Source: Bacteroidota bacterium (lineage in GTDB: Bacteria; Bacteroidota; Bacteroidia; AKYH767-A; OLB10). From it: a stretch of 58,058 nt of DNA. This document shows positions 44,801 through 53,301 of this stretch, one piece after another. The stretch covers positions 1-58,058 of the forward strand of contig CANFIN010000007.1 of assembly GCA_947447155.1 (NCBI GenBank). The letters are read 5' to 3'. Position numbers and translations under genes: made by a program. Each line of letters begins with the position of its first letter. The stretch's first letter is position 1. The notes beneath the pieces were generated by a model. It saw nothing but the letters and a program-made list of their open reading frames with translations. It made no database searches and was not told the origin of the DNA.

Positions 44801-45513
44801 GCCTCTTTTATTATTGTAAGTATCCCCATCATCGAAATTAAAATTAAAACAATTTTCCTGAATCGTACTTGGTCTATTTTTTCTAGAATTAATTTACCTA
44901 TATAACTACCTGCAAAGGAAATTAAAATTAGCGGTATTATGTAAATCATTTTTTCTGAATCAATAAATTCATTTTTGTAATAAATAGCAGAACGACTAAT
45001 ATCAACGAATAAATCAATAAATGCTGAGGTTGCAACAAAGACATTTTTCTCTAAATTAAATGCGGCCATTGCTGCACCTCTTATTACTCCTCCTGTACCT
45101 AAAAATCCAGCAAGAAAACCCGCAGTGCTACCACCAATAATAATATTCTTATTAGTTGCTTCAATTGTCTTTTGTGGAAAAAATAAAAAGTACACCGCGA
45201 AAGAAATCAGAAATATCCCAATTAAAATAGAAAATAAAGTGGTTGATTGATTAACTACCAATAGTGCACCTATAATTACTCCAATAACACTTGGTATTAT
45301 GAATTTTATGGCGATGTTCATTTTTATTTGCTTGCCAAATAATATCAACTTAGAAATATTGCTGAATACATGAAAAAAAGCGGTAATCCCTAAAACCAAT
45401 TTTGGCTCGAAAAAAAAAGATGCAATTGGAACAAAGAATATTGAAGATCCAAAGCCGCCCACAGTACCAATAATTTCTGCTATAAATGCTAGAATGTAAA
45501 ATAATAGAAGCAT
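44791..45513 (-). CDS. TauE/SafE (TSUP) family membrane permease
   Basis: The 240-aa protein has about seven or eight membrane segments with the TSUP repeat pattern: IAEIIGTVGGFGSSIFFVP near the start and AGFLAGFLGTGGVIRGAA near 130. TSUP proteins transport sulfite, sulfonates, thiosulfate or similar small anions. Overlap with the following CDF gene indicates an operon. A Crp/Fnr-type box and promoter lie at 45624-45666 and a terminator-like hairpin lies in the leader. Confidence 0.88.
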   Translation of the reverse strand: MLLLFYILAFIAEIIGTVGGFGSSIFFVPIASFFFEPKLVLGITAFFHVFSNISKLILFGKQIKMNIAIKFIIPSVIGVIIGALLVVNQSTTLFSILIGIFLISFAVYFLFFPQKTIEATNKNIIIGGSTAGFLAGFLGTGGVIRGAAMAAFNLEKNVFVATSAFIDLFVDISRSAIYYKNEFIDSEKMIYIIPLILISFAGSYIGKLILEKIDQVRFRKIVLILISMMGILTIIKEAWL

Positions 45514-45533
45514 ATGTTATTGCGAATGTAAGT

Positions 45534-45563
45534 AAAAAAATAGAGCTGCATTTCTGCAGCTCT
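45534..45563 (-). terminator. Terminator-like hairpin just upstream of the TauE/SafE start
   Basis: AGAGCTGCA-GAAA-TGCAGCTCT on the minus strand (45563-45542) is a perfect 9-bp stem with a GAAA loop, followed by A and seven Ts (to 45534). It lies 20 bases before the ATG. It could end transcription of the M23 gene or attenuate the TauE/SafE leader. Confidence 0.75.
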
Positions 45564-45623
45564 AACCAAACCAGTAAACTATGGTACTATTTTTTTAGTA
45601 CTTAGATGTCTCCATCTCATAAT

Positions 45624-45666
45624 CAAATGTAGATTGTATTAGTCCTCACAACAATGACAAATGTCA
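45624..45666 (-). promoter_or_regulatory. Crp/Fnr-type box and promoter of the TauE/SafE-CDF operon
   Basis: On the minus strand TGAC-ATTT-GTCA (45666-45655) is directly followed by TTG, then 20 bases and TACATTTG (45631-45624), an exact -7 element. The box ends 23 bases before it. The predicted transcript contains the hairpin at 45534-45563 before the ATG at 45513. Confidence 0.65.
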
Positions 45667-45685
45667 CTAATTGTAATGAACAATT

Positions 45686-47353
45686 TCAATTGATCTTTAT
45701 ATGTGCTAGCTTATTACTATTTCCTTGATAATCGATTAACAAGAGGTCGATATTGTCTGTTTTATTAAAGCAAATTCCTTTAATAATTACGATACTGTTT
45801 TTTAAATCAAATTCGCAAGGAACAAATTTATTGTTTATAAAAACATTTGCTTTTTTTACTCCTGAAATATCATCACTTATTTTCAGTAATGTGTTTTTTT
45901 GTTTTGGTATGATTGGGTCGTATTCAGATAATATTTTAATAAGCTGTGGTGCAACGCTATCTTGTTCTAATGAGTACCATCCCATCTTTTTAATAATTGT
46001 TTGATAACCGTATTTCGCACTATCTAATTTATAGGATGTGCCTGTTAGTTCATTTTTGTTGTTTCTTTCGCAAAGCCAGAAGTTATTATTAAGTTTTTTT
46101 TGTATCACAACGACAGCATTTTTAAGTAATGGAACAGATGGATCACCAATTAAAAATGTAGTTGTATCAGGAATTGTATCGTAATCGGTAAGTGAATAGC
46201 AAAATGAATTATCGATGCCATTTGCTGGAATATTTACAAAGCCATATTTGAAAGGAAAAGAAAAGCTTTCATTGTAAAAGCGACAAACTAAATCATCAGT
46301 TTTTTCTTCAGTTTTATTTATTTCAGTACCGTGGACAAATACTTTAACAGTTGTTGAATTAGCATTATAGTCTGTAACTTTAAAGAATATCGTATCAGTC
46401 TCTTCCGATACTATTAATGGTTTTGAAATACAGTTTTTAAATATTGACGATGAATTTCCTGGTAATTTGTAAAGTCGTAGCCATTCTTCTTTATCATTAA
46501 CCAATGTAGAATAATTAATAAATGAATTGACCATTCTTGTTTCATCAAAATTAAATCTATCAAATTGATTAAAGAATAATGTATCTCCGCTATTGGTATA
46601 AACAGTAATTGAATAAAAATTCATTAAAGCATCTTCGCTATTGTCAGTTCCCATCAATTCAAAAAAGTACTCGCCATAATCTACGCCCTGTATCACCGAT
46701 AAGTCATCATAATCATCTGAAAAATATAAATCGCTCAATACTTTATAAATATTCTTGTCGTTTTTGTATACGATTCTAATATTTTTAATGGTAGGTGGTT
46801 TATTATCTACATAATTTAAAAACGCTAAAGGGTTCAAAGGTTCCTCTGATTTTAAATCACGAATTTCAAAATGCAGATGTGGTGAAGCACTGGAACCAGA
46901 ATTTCCGCTAAATGCGATAGTATCACCCTTTGTAACTGGAAATTGTTTCGCATCGGGAAATACTTCCATATCGTATGACTCGGTAGATTTTTGTATCGAA
47001 TCTACATAAGCATCTATAGGACTATTAAAAGAAGATAAATGTGCATAAACGGAGGTATAACCTTCGGGATGGTTGATGTAGATGACTCTCCCAAATCCTG
47101 TAGGACTGACTTTAATTCGCGATACATAACCATTGCCGATAGAAAAGATGGGAAGTCCTTCTTTGCCGTTGGTGCGGATATCAATTCCTGAATGAAAATG
47201 ATTAGGGCGAATTTCACAAAAATTGCCCGCCAGTAAAATTGGAATGTTAACGGGAGAACCGAAATCGGGCTTTGTATTTTGGCCGTAGGACCTAATCCCC
47301 AACCAAAAATTCAAAAGGATTAACCCATAAATTCGAGTATGACGAGCTTTCAT
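45686..47353 (-). CDS. M23 family metallopeptidase
   Basis: The 555-aa secreted protein has a signal-like N-terminus (GLILLNFWLGIRSYGQ). An LytM/M23 peptidase domain lies at about 45-180: NHFHSGIDIRTNGKEG with the first zinc-binding His and Asp, GFGRVIYINHPEGYTSVYAHLS, and SPHLHFEIRD with the HxH motif. All key zinc residues are present. A long C-terminal part (about 190-555) of beta character has no recognised domain. It probably cuts peptidoglycan cross-links or binds them in the periplasm. Confidence 0.9.
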   Translation of the reverse strand: MKARHTRIYGLILLNFWLGIRSYGQNTKPDFGSPVNIPILLAGNFCEIRPNHFHSGIDIRTNGKEGLPIFSIGNGYVSRIKVSPTGFGRVIYINHPEGYTSVYAHLSSFNSPIDAYVDSIQKSTESYDMEVFPDAKQFPVTKGDTIAFSGNSGSSASPHLHFEIRDLKSEEPLNPLAFLNYVDNKPPTIKNIRIVYKNDKNIYKVLSDLYFSDDYDDLSVIQGVDYGEYFFELMGTDNSEDALMNFYSITVYTNSGDTLFFNQFDRFNFDETRMVNSFINYSTLVNDKEEWLRLYKLPGNSSSIFKNCISKPLIVSEETDTIFFKVTDYNANSTTVKVFVHGTEINKTEEKTDDLVCRFYNESFSFPFKYGFVNIPANGIDNSFCYSLTDYDTIPDTTTFLIGDPSVPLLKNAVVVIQKKLNNNFWLCERNNKNELTGTSYKLDSAKYGYQTIIKKMGWYSLEQDSVAPQLIKILSEYDPIIPKQKNTLLKISDDISGVKKANVFINNKFVPCEFDLKNSIVIIKGICFNKTDNIDLLLIDYQGNSNKLAHIKIN

Positions 47354-47406
47354 ATTGGCTATGAAAATAGAATAATATTTCCACTTGAGATAAAAAAACT
47401 CAATTT

Positions 47407-47438
47407 TTTGGTTAAAACCATATATTCAATTACTTTTG
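47407..47438 (+). promoter_or_regulatory. Promoter of the coiled-coil/zapA operon
   Basis: TTTG (47407-47410), 20 bases, TACTTTTG (47431-47438), an exact match. The ATG at 47464 is 25 bases downstream. Confidence 0.65.
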
Positions 47439-47463
47439 TTTCAATGTTCAAAATCATTGATTT

Positions 47464-47760
47464 ATGAATTCTGTAATTGATCAAATACAAAACTTGAAAT
47501 CGCAAATAAAATTGGCGGTTGAGCAGCATCGTAAATTGCAGAAAGACTATTCAAAGCTGGAGTTACAAAATCAACAGTTGCAGGTTGATAAAGATGTTGC
47601 AATTAATGAGTGTGAGGCCTTAAAAGAACAGATGAAAACAATTAAATTAGCACAGGCTTTAGCGGTACCGGAAAAAACGGAAACCCGAGAGCTTAAAATT
47701 CAAATTAACAACTACTTACGCGAGATCGACCGTTGTTTGTCGCTGTTGAACAAAGATTAA
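47464..47760 (+). CDS. Small coiled-coil protein preceding zapA
   Basis: The 98-aa protein is predicted to be nearly all helix with heptad-like spacing (IQNLKSQIKLAVEQHRKLQK, KLELQNQQLQVDKDVAINE) and a C-terminal EIDRCLSLLN. It lies 3 bases before zapA. A ZapB-like role in cell division is plausible from size, coiled coil and position, but sequence similarity to ZapB is not evident. Confidence 0.75.
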   Translation: MNSVIDQIQNLKSQIKLAVEQHRKLQKDYSKLELQNQQLQVDKDVAINECEALKEQMKTIKLAQALAVPEKTETRELKIQINNYLREIDRCLSLLNKD

Positions 47761-47763
47761 AAG

Positions 47764-48063
47764 GTGAGCAAAACCGTCTCTATACAGGTACAAATTGCCA
47801 ACAAGTCCTACCCCTTAAAGGTTAAAGAGGATCAAGTAGAAGTCTTACAACAGGCTGCCTTAAAGGTGTCTGAACAATTAAAGGCTTATCAATCTTCTTT
47901 TAATTTGAAAGAGCCTCAGGATATTTTGGCTATGTGTGCATTACAACAAGCGGCAGATCTAATTTCTGCTTCAAATGCTAGAGAGAAGAATGATTCTGAG
48001 ATAGCCAAAGAGTTATCAAAGCTTTCTGAAATGGTAAATGCTTTCGGGCCCGATAATCAATAA
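47764..48063 (+). CDS. zapA: Cell division protein ZapA
   Basis: The 99-aa protein starts at a GTG. SIQVQIANKSYPLKVKEDQVEVLQQAALKVSEQL matches ZapA (quoted here as two parts: QIANKSYPLKV and LQQAALKVSEQL). A helical C-terminus follows with ILAMCALQQAADLI. ZapA bundles FtsZ filaments at the division ring. The next transcript is a structured RNA, which matches the classical zapA-ssrS neighbourhood. Confidence 0.88.
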   Translation: MSKTVSIQVQIANKSYPLKVKEDQVEVLQQAALKVSEQLKAYQSSFNLKEPQDILAMCALQQAADLISASNAREKNDSEIAKELSKLSEMVNAFGPDNQ

Positions 48064-48073
48064 TTATTCGTTC

Positions 48074-48107
48074 TTTGATCATCACCCGAAAGGGATTATA
48101 ATATTTG
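48074..48107 (+). promoter_or_regulatory. Promoter of the structured RNA
   Basis: TTTG (48074-48077), 22 bases, AATATTTG (48100-48107; 7/8 of TAnnTTTG). It predicts a transcript start near 48112, which matches the first strand of the RNA closing stem. Confidence 0.55.
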
Positions 48108-48110
48108 AAG

Positions 48111-48270
48111 ATCCGCATACCATTCTGGCGCAGATTAAAATCAACATACAAACACTTAGGAGGCATTTTTTGCTGCCGATAGCATGTCCGTAAGGAAAGC
48201 ATGAAACAGCGGGGTGTACTCCGACCCTATCTAATGGGTTTTAATTCTCCCAGGGTGGATGCGGAGCTTC
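48111..48270 (+). ncRNA. ssrS: Structured RNA, probably 6S RNA (6S-Flavo-like)
   Basis: The region between zapA and rny folds into a long rod. ATCCGCAT-ACC (48111-48121) and CTGG (48124-48127) pair with CCAG-GGT-GG-ATGCGGA near 48250-48266. GATTAAAATC (48133-48142) pairs with GGTTTTAATTC (48237-48247). The inside holds a large open central part and a terminal arm: GCTG/CAGC, CATG/CATG, then TCC-GTAA-GGA. A closing stem, central bubble and terminal stem-loop is the 6S architecture, in which the RNA mimics an open promoter and binds RNA polymerase. The position next to zapA is the classical 6S location. Signal recognition particle RNA is the main alternative, because GTCCG-TAAGGA resembles its conserved loop. 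Confidence 0.65.
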
Positions 48271-48329
48271 TTCAATTTGCAATTATTGTCGCAAGACAAA
48301 TCACTATATAAACAAACAAAAATTAAATT

Positions 48330-49889
48330 ATGGAACCAATTTCTATCATATTAGGATTAGCGGGACTGGCTATAGGCGGAGTGTTAACATTTGTTGTTAC
48401 CAGAAAAAGTAACAATGGTATTGTTGAAGCTGCTGAAGAAAAATCAAAAGCGATTATTAAGGAAGCTGAAGCAAAAGGTGAATTATATCTGAAAGATAAA
48501 ACGATGGAAGCGAAAGATCGTTTTTATCAATTAAAAACAGAGCATGAAAAACATATCACTGAAAAAGACAAAGTTATTTTAGCCGCAGAAAACAGAATCA
48601 AACAAAAAGAAACCACTCTTAATCAGCAATTAGAACAAAGCAAGAGAAAGCAAACTGAGATTGATACGATTCAAACTAATTTAAATTCTCAATTAGAAGT
48701 TATTAATCGCCGCAAAGAAGAACTAGAAAAAGCACATCAAAAACAAGTTCATGCTTTAGAGAAAATTGCTGGTTTGTCAGCTGAAGATGCAAAAGCACAG
48801 TTGGTAGAAGCTTTAAAAGCTGAAGCAAAAACGGAAGCAATGTCGTTTATCAAGGACTCTATCGATGAAGCTAAATTAACTGCTAATAAAGAAGCAAAGC
48901 GTATTGTTATTCAAACGATTCAACGTGTAGCTACAGAGCATGCAATAGAAAATGCTGTAACGGTTTTCCATATTGATAATGATGAAGTAAAAGGTCGTGT
49001 AATCGGGCGTGAAGGAAGAAATATTCGTGCATTAGAAGCTGCAACAGGAATTGAAATTATTGTTGATGATACTCCTGAAGCAATTATCCTTTCTGGATTT
49101 GATCCGGTAAGAAGAGAGTTAGCACGTTTAGCTCTACATCAATTAGTATCTGACGGACGTATTCACCCAGCAAGAATTGAAGAAGTAGTTGCTAAAGTTC
49201 GTCGCCAGTTAGACGAAGAAATTATTGAGATTGGTAAGCGTACTGCTATCGATTTAGGAATTCATGGATTAGCGCCTGAGTTAATTCGTATGGTTGGTAG
49301 AATGAAATATCGTTCATCTTACGGACAAAATTTATTACAACATTCGCGTGAGGTGGCTAACCTTTGTGCTTTAATGGCTGCTGAATTAGGATTGAATGTG
49401 AAGCTTGCTAAGCGTGCAGGTTTATTACACGATATTGGTAAAGTTGCCGAAGAAGATACAGAGCTTCCACATGCTATTGCAGGGATGAAGATGGCAGAAC
49501 GCAGTAAAGAAAATGTAGAAGTTATCAATGCAATCGGAGCCCATCATGATGAAATTGAAATGACAAGTATGATCTCTCCTATCGTTCAGGTTTGTGATGC
49601 CATCAGTGGTGCTCGCCCTGGTGCTCGTCGTGAGATTGTTGAACAATACATGAAGCGTCTGAAGGAAATGGAGAATCTTGCTCAAGGATATAAAGGTGTT
49701 GAAAAAGCATTTGCTATTCAAGCGGGACGTGAGTTGCGTGTGATTGTTGAGAGTGAGAAGTTAGATGATAAAGCAACAGAGCAATTATCATTTGATATAG
49801 CAAACCGTATTCAAACTGAAATGACCTATCCTGGTCAGGTGAAGGTGACGGTTATTCGTGAGACAAGAGCTGTTAACTACGCTAAATAA
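48330..49889 (+). CDS. rny: Ribonuclease Y
   Basis: RNase Y is a membrane-anchored endoribonuclease that starts mRNA decay. The 519-aa protein has an N-terminal membrane helix ([18 protein letters not shown]), a long coiled coil (about 30-200), a KH domain with [18 protein letters not shown] (near 228) and an HD domain with [13 protein letters not shown] (near 368) and AHHDEIE. The C-terminal [13 protein letters not shown] is characteristic. The length is normal. The upstream gap is taken up by the structured RNA. Confidence 0.96.
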   Translation: MEPISIILGLAGLAIGGVLTFVVTRKSNNGIVEAAEEKSKAIIKEAEAKGELYLKDKTMEAKDRFYQLKTEHEKHITEKDKVILAAENRIKQKETTLNQQLEQSKRKQTEIDTIQTNLNSQLEVINRRKEELEKAHQKQVHALEKIAGLSAEDAKAQLVEALKAEAKTEAMSFIKDSIDEAKLTANKEAKRIVIQTIQRVATEHAIENAVTVFHIDNDEVKGRVIGREGRNIRALEAATGIEIIVDDTPEAIILSGFDPVRRELARLALHQLVSDGRIHPARIEEVVAKVRRQLDEEIIEIGKRTAIDLGIHGLAPELIRMVGRMKYRSSYGQNLLQHSREVANLCALMAAELGLNVKLAKRAGLLHDIGKVAEEDTELPHAIAGMKMAERSKENVEVINAIGAHHDEIEMTSMISPIVQVCDAISGARPGARREIVEQYMKRLKEMENLAQGYKGVEKAFAIQAGRELRVIVESEKLDDKATEQLSFDIANRIQTEMTYPGQVKVTVIRETRAVNYAK

Positions 49890-49934
49890 TTTCTGTATTC
49901 AGGAGTTTTCCCTTCTTAATAAAAATTGTAGCGC

Positions 49935-51008
49935 ATGAAAATAATTACCGTTGTTGGAGCTCGTCCTCAGTTTGTAAAAGCGGCGGTAGTTAGTCGTGAA
50001 TTCAAAAAACATCCTTCGGTAAATGAATTAATAATTCATACTGGTCAGCATCACGATGCGAATATGTCTGATGTTTTCTTTGATGAAATGGATATTCCAA
50101 AACCAGCTTTTCATTTAGGTATTCATGGCTTAGGACATGGAGCTATGACAGGTCAGATGCTGGAAGGTATCGAGCGAATTCTGCTTGAAGAAAAACCAGA
50201 TCTTGTTCTTGTTTACGGTGATACAAATAGTACCCTCGCTGGTGCATTAGCAGCCGCTAAATTATTAATTCCGGTAGCACATGTTGAAGCAGGCTTACGA
50301 TCGTTTAACATGGCAATGCCTGAAGAACAAAATCGTATTCTTACTGATCGTCTTTCGTCGTTACTCTTCTGCCCTACGCAAACTGCTATTGATAATTTAA
50401 CAAAAGAAGGATATCCGTTTAATAATAAAGTGTTTTTGTCGGGTGATGTGATGCAGGATGCAGCAATGTATTATGCCGAAAATTCTGAAGCGCGTTCGAC
50501 TGTTTTTAAAACTTTAAGCCTTCGCGACTTTGTGTTATGTACTTTGCACAGAGCAGAAAATACTAATGATTTGAATCGTTTGCAATCGATCATTCGTGCA
50601 CTCGAAAAAATTAATAAAGAATGTAAAGTTGTATTGCCTTTGCATCCACGTACGCAAAAAATTATGAAGGATGCAGGAATGAATTCGCAGCTTACAATCA
50701 TTGATCCCGTAGGATATTTTGATATGTTAGAGTTGTTGAAGCATTGTAAGTTAGTGATGACGGATAGTGGTGGACTACAAAAAGAAGCATTCTTTTTTGA
50801 TAAATATTGCGTTACACTTCGTGATGAAACAGAATGGATTGAATTGGTGAATGGTGGCTTTAACTTTTTAGCTGGCGCCGATGAAAATAAAATTCTTTCT
50901 GCTTATTCTTCCACATTAAATGCTTCAGCGAATTTTAAAGTAGATTTATATGGCGGTGGTAAAGCCGCTCACCAAATCGTGAATGAAATTAAAGTCTTTT
51001 TAGGATGA
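49935..51008 (+). CDS. wecB: UDP-N-acetylglucosamine 2-epimerase (non-hydrolysing)
   Basis: The 357-aa enzyme interconverts UDP-GlcNAc and UDP-ManNAc, the entry to ManNAc-containing polysaccharides. Motifs: VVGARPQFVKAAVVSREF (6-23), HTGQHHDANMSDVFFDEM, VYGDTNSTLAGALAA, HVEAGLRSFNMAMPEEQNR and MTDSGGLQKEAFFF. It starts a five-gene rightward cluster and overlaps the next gene by 4 bases. Nothing in this window makes ManNAcA, so further steps may be elsewhere. Confidence 0.95.
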   Translation: MKIITVVGARPQFVKAAVVSREFKKHPSVNELIIHTGQHHDANMSDVFFDEMDIPKPAFHLGIHGLGHGAMTGQMLEGIERILLEEKPDLVLVYGDTNSTLAGALAAAKLLIPVAHVEAGLRSFNMAMPEEQNRILTDRLSSLLFCPTQTAIDNLTKEGYPFNNKVFLSGDVMQDAAMYYAENSEARSTVFKTLSLRDFVLCTLHRAENTNDLNRLQSIIRALEKINKECKVVLPLHPRTQKIMKDAGMNSQLTIIDPVGYFDMLELLKHCKLVMTDSGGLQKEAFFFDKYCVTLRDETEWIELVNGGFNFLAGADENKILSAYSSTLNASANFKVDLYGGGKAAHQIVNEIKVFLG

Positions 51009-51955
51009 AGCAACTTACTATCATCTGTCCTGCACTAAACGAAATTAATTTTATTGAACAGGTTATTCATGATTTGTGTGTTGCTGATGGAATTGATAAA
51101 GAAGTTTTAATTGTTGATGGTGGCTCAACGGATGGAACTCAAATGAAGGTAAAGTCGTTAATGACTACATACTCCAATTTGAGATTAGTAAACAATCCTC
51201 GTAAAACATCAACAGCCGCTTTTAATATTGGAGTGTCTGAATCGCAATCATCATATGTTGCTTTCGTGGGTGCTCATGCGAGGTATTCAAACGGATATTT
51301 TGCAAATGCAATTAATGAGCTTAATACTAACTCCTGTGATGCAGTTGGCGGACCATTACAACAAGAAGGAAAAACGCTTGTAGGAAAAGGAATCGCTGTT
51401 GCAATGCAGTCGAAAGCAGGCGTCGGTAATACTGAATTCAGAACATCTAATGAACGTAAATATGTCGATAGCGTTGCTTTCGCAATATATCGAAGAAGTA
51501 TGATTGATAAAGCTGGATTGATGGATGAAAGCTTACCAGTTAATCAAGATGATGAGTTTCACTATCGCATCAATTCTTTAGGATTTAAAATACTAATGAT
51601 CCCCGAAATAGCTTCGGTATATTATGTACGTGATTCTTATGTTGGATTGTTTAAACAATACTTTAAATACGGATTGTATAAGCCAGCCGTTTTGAAAAAA
51701 GTTAAAGGGTCTGTTAAATTACGACATTTAATTCCCGCTTTCTTTTGTTTGTATTTATTTTCACTTCCTGTAGGATTGTATTTCAATTTTTGGTTTTTAT
51801 TTCTTTTTGTTTATTTACTGTTGATTACAGTTGCGGCTATAATGAGTAATGAGAAGTTAACTATTAAAATAGTAGCTATACCAGCATTTTTGATTTTACA
51901 TTTAAGTTATGGCTTAGGTTTTATTATCGGATTGATTAAAAATAAAAATGCATGA
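51005..51955 (+). CDS. Family 2 glycosyltransferase
   Basis: The 316-aa membrane protein has a GT-A domain (IICPALNEINFIEQVI, VDGGSTDGTQ, GAHARYSNGY and an acidic QDDEFHYRI near residue 182). Two C-terminal membrane helices follow (about 240-310). The layout matches ExoA-like GT2 enzymes that add a sugar to a lipid-linked repeat unit. It overlaps wecB and the next gene by 4 bases each. Confidence 0.9.
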   Translation: MKQLTIICPALNEINFIEQVIHDLCVADGIDKEVLIVDGGSTDGTQMKVKSLMTTYSNLRLVNNPRKTSTAAFNIGVSESQSSYVAFVGAHARYSNGYFANAINELNTNSCDAVGGPLQQEGKTLVGKGIAVAMQSKAGVGNTEFRTSNERKYVDSVAFAIYRRSMIDKAGLMDESLPVNQDDEFHYRINSLGFKILMIPEIASVYYVRDSYVGLFKQYFKYGLYKPAVLKKVKGSVKLRHLIPAFFCLYLFSLPVGLYFNFWFLFLFVYLLLITVAAIMSNEKLTIKIVAIPAFLILHLSYGLGFIIGLIKNKNA

Positions 51956-53169
51956 GATCAACTACGATGCTTTCTAATCTGAAAAACAACTTACTGGTTT
52001 TGTCCTTTATGTTGTTTTCTGTTTTTTTGAGTGGCGCAATTGCTTGTTGGATAATTATTGGATTAATTACACTGGTAAATACTGAGCAACGGAAATTCAT
52101 GTTCAGTAATTTCAAGAAAGAAAAATATTTATGGATTCTGCCATTATTTTATTTGTTGCATGTAGCAGGTTTACTTTGGACAGTTAATTATAATCAGGCA
52201 GGATTAGACTTGCAAATCAAATTGACTTTATTTCTATTGCCGATAATACTTTCATCCTATCATTTTGATGATAGATTAATAAATAAAGTCAGACGTTATT
52301 TTATTGGAGGAATTCTTGTTTCGTGCGCATTGCTATTGATTATTGCAACCAGAAGGTTTTTACACGGAGCACCTTTTACTGTTTTCTTTTACTCGGAATT
52401 GTCCAGTGCTTTGATGCATCCTACTTATTTTAGCATGTATCTTAATGCTGCCTTGTTATTTGTTTTTCACGAAATGTTATTGTCAACACATCGCCGAACA
52501 ATTTGGATGGGTGCAGCGATTATGATAATATTATTTGTGTTTATTGTTTTATTGTCAGCACGAACAGCAGAAGCCACAGCATTTGTTTCTTTATTTGTTA
52601 TGGTATTGCTTTACTGGAGAAAAAAGGCTGGATTTCGATTTGTATATCCACTGCTAATGGTACTTGGTGTTTCTGTTTTAGCACAAACCGCATTATTGAA
52701 ATATAGCAATCGATTTGCTCAGGTAGGAAACGCAATTCAAACGAATGAAGTTGTTGCTGAAGCTAGCTATAACAGTACTACTGGCCGTTTGGAAATATGG
52801 AGAGAGTCTGTTACGATGTTATCTCACTATTGGATGGTAGGCACAGGCACTGGTGATGTGAAAGATGAGCTCAATAAAACGTATCATGAAAATAATTTTT
52901 CATACGGATATGAGAAATCATTAAATACCCATAATCAGTATTTACAATCGTTTTTAACTTTAGGCATTTTAGGATTAGTGTTGTTCGTATTAGCAATAAA
53001 ATTTCCTTGGTTAAATCCTTCTAGTTATCATCCTTTATTATTGATATTGTTATTTATTTTTGCACTAAATTGTTTGACAGAATCGATGTTGGAAGCGCAA
53101 CGCGGAGCAATCTTCTTCGCACTCATGATTAGCATCTTCGGAAGAAAAATAAAAACCTTGAAACATTAA
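51952..53169 (+). CDS. O-antigen ligase/polymerase-like membrane protein
   Basis: The 405-aa protein has about ten to twelve membrane segments and a large periplasmic loop (about 255-330) before the last helices. In that loop TGRLEIWRESVTML and the following GTGTGDVKDEL and NTHNQYLQSFLTLG match the Wzy_C/O-antigen ligase pattern, including the conserved HNxYLQ histidine. It either polymerises repeat units (Wzy) or joins glycan to a lipid or protein acceptor (WaaL-like). The start is the ATG at 51952, which overlaps the GT2 gene; a Met five codons later is also possible. Confidence 0.85.
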   Translation: MRSTTMLSNLKNNLLVLSFMLFSVFLSGAIACWIIIGLITLVNTEQRKFMFSNFKKEKYLWILPLFYLLHVAGLLWTVNYNQAGLDLQIKLTLFLLPIILSSYHFDDRLINKVRRYFIGGILVSCALLLIIATRRFLHGAPFTVFFYSELSSALMHPTYFSMYLNAALLFVFHEMLLSTHRRTIWMGAAIMIILFVFIVLLSARTAEATAFVSLFVMVLLYWRKKAGFRFVYPLLMVLGVSVLAQTALLKYSNRFAQVGNAIQTNEVVAEASYNSTTGRLEIWRESVTMLSHYWMVGTGTGDVKDELNKTYHENNFSYGYEKSLNTHNQYLQSFLTLGILGLVLFVLAIKFPWLNPSSYHPLLLILLFIFALNCLTESMLEAQRGAIFFALMISIFGRKIKTLKH

Positions 53170-53177
53170 ACCATCAC

Positions 53178-53271
53178 ATAATAAAGTAGAATTCTGCGGA
53201 TACATTATATTATCAAATCATCAAATAATAAAGTAGAATCCTTCGGATAGACTTTATTATAAATCATCAAA
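53178..53271. repeat. Tandem 47-bp intergenic repeat with hairpin
   Basis: Two head-to-tail copies (53178-53224 and 53225-53271) share ATAATAAAGTAGAAT, CGGATA and AAATCATCAA. The second copy is a clean hairpin: ATAATAAAGT (53225-53234) with ACTTTATTAT (53251-53260), and ATCC-TTC-GGAT inside. The first copy has degraded symmetry. Confidence 0.8.
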
Positions 53272-53301
53272 TTAGCACATTAACCCATTATCAAATTAAC
53301 T

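Noticed and set aside
47978-48202. Minus-strand frame spanning the end of zapA and the structured RNA
   Set aside because: It overlaps both a conserved coding sequence and a well-folding RNA; no family resemblance.
48111-48270. Signal recognition particle RNA as the identity of the structured RNA
   Set aside because: The GTCCG-TAAGGA loop is similar to SRP, but the flanking GAAGCAG-type internal loop is not preserved, the RNA is longer than a small bacterial SRP RNA, and the zapA neighbourhood favours 6S. Kept as an alternative.
49425-49721. 98-codon frame antisense to rny
   Set aside because: It lies over the conserved HD domain of RNase Y and reflects its codon structure.
53178-53271. CRISPR array
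   Set aside because: Two adjacent copies with no unique spacers between them and no cas genes; it is a tandem palindromic repeat.
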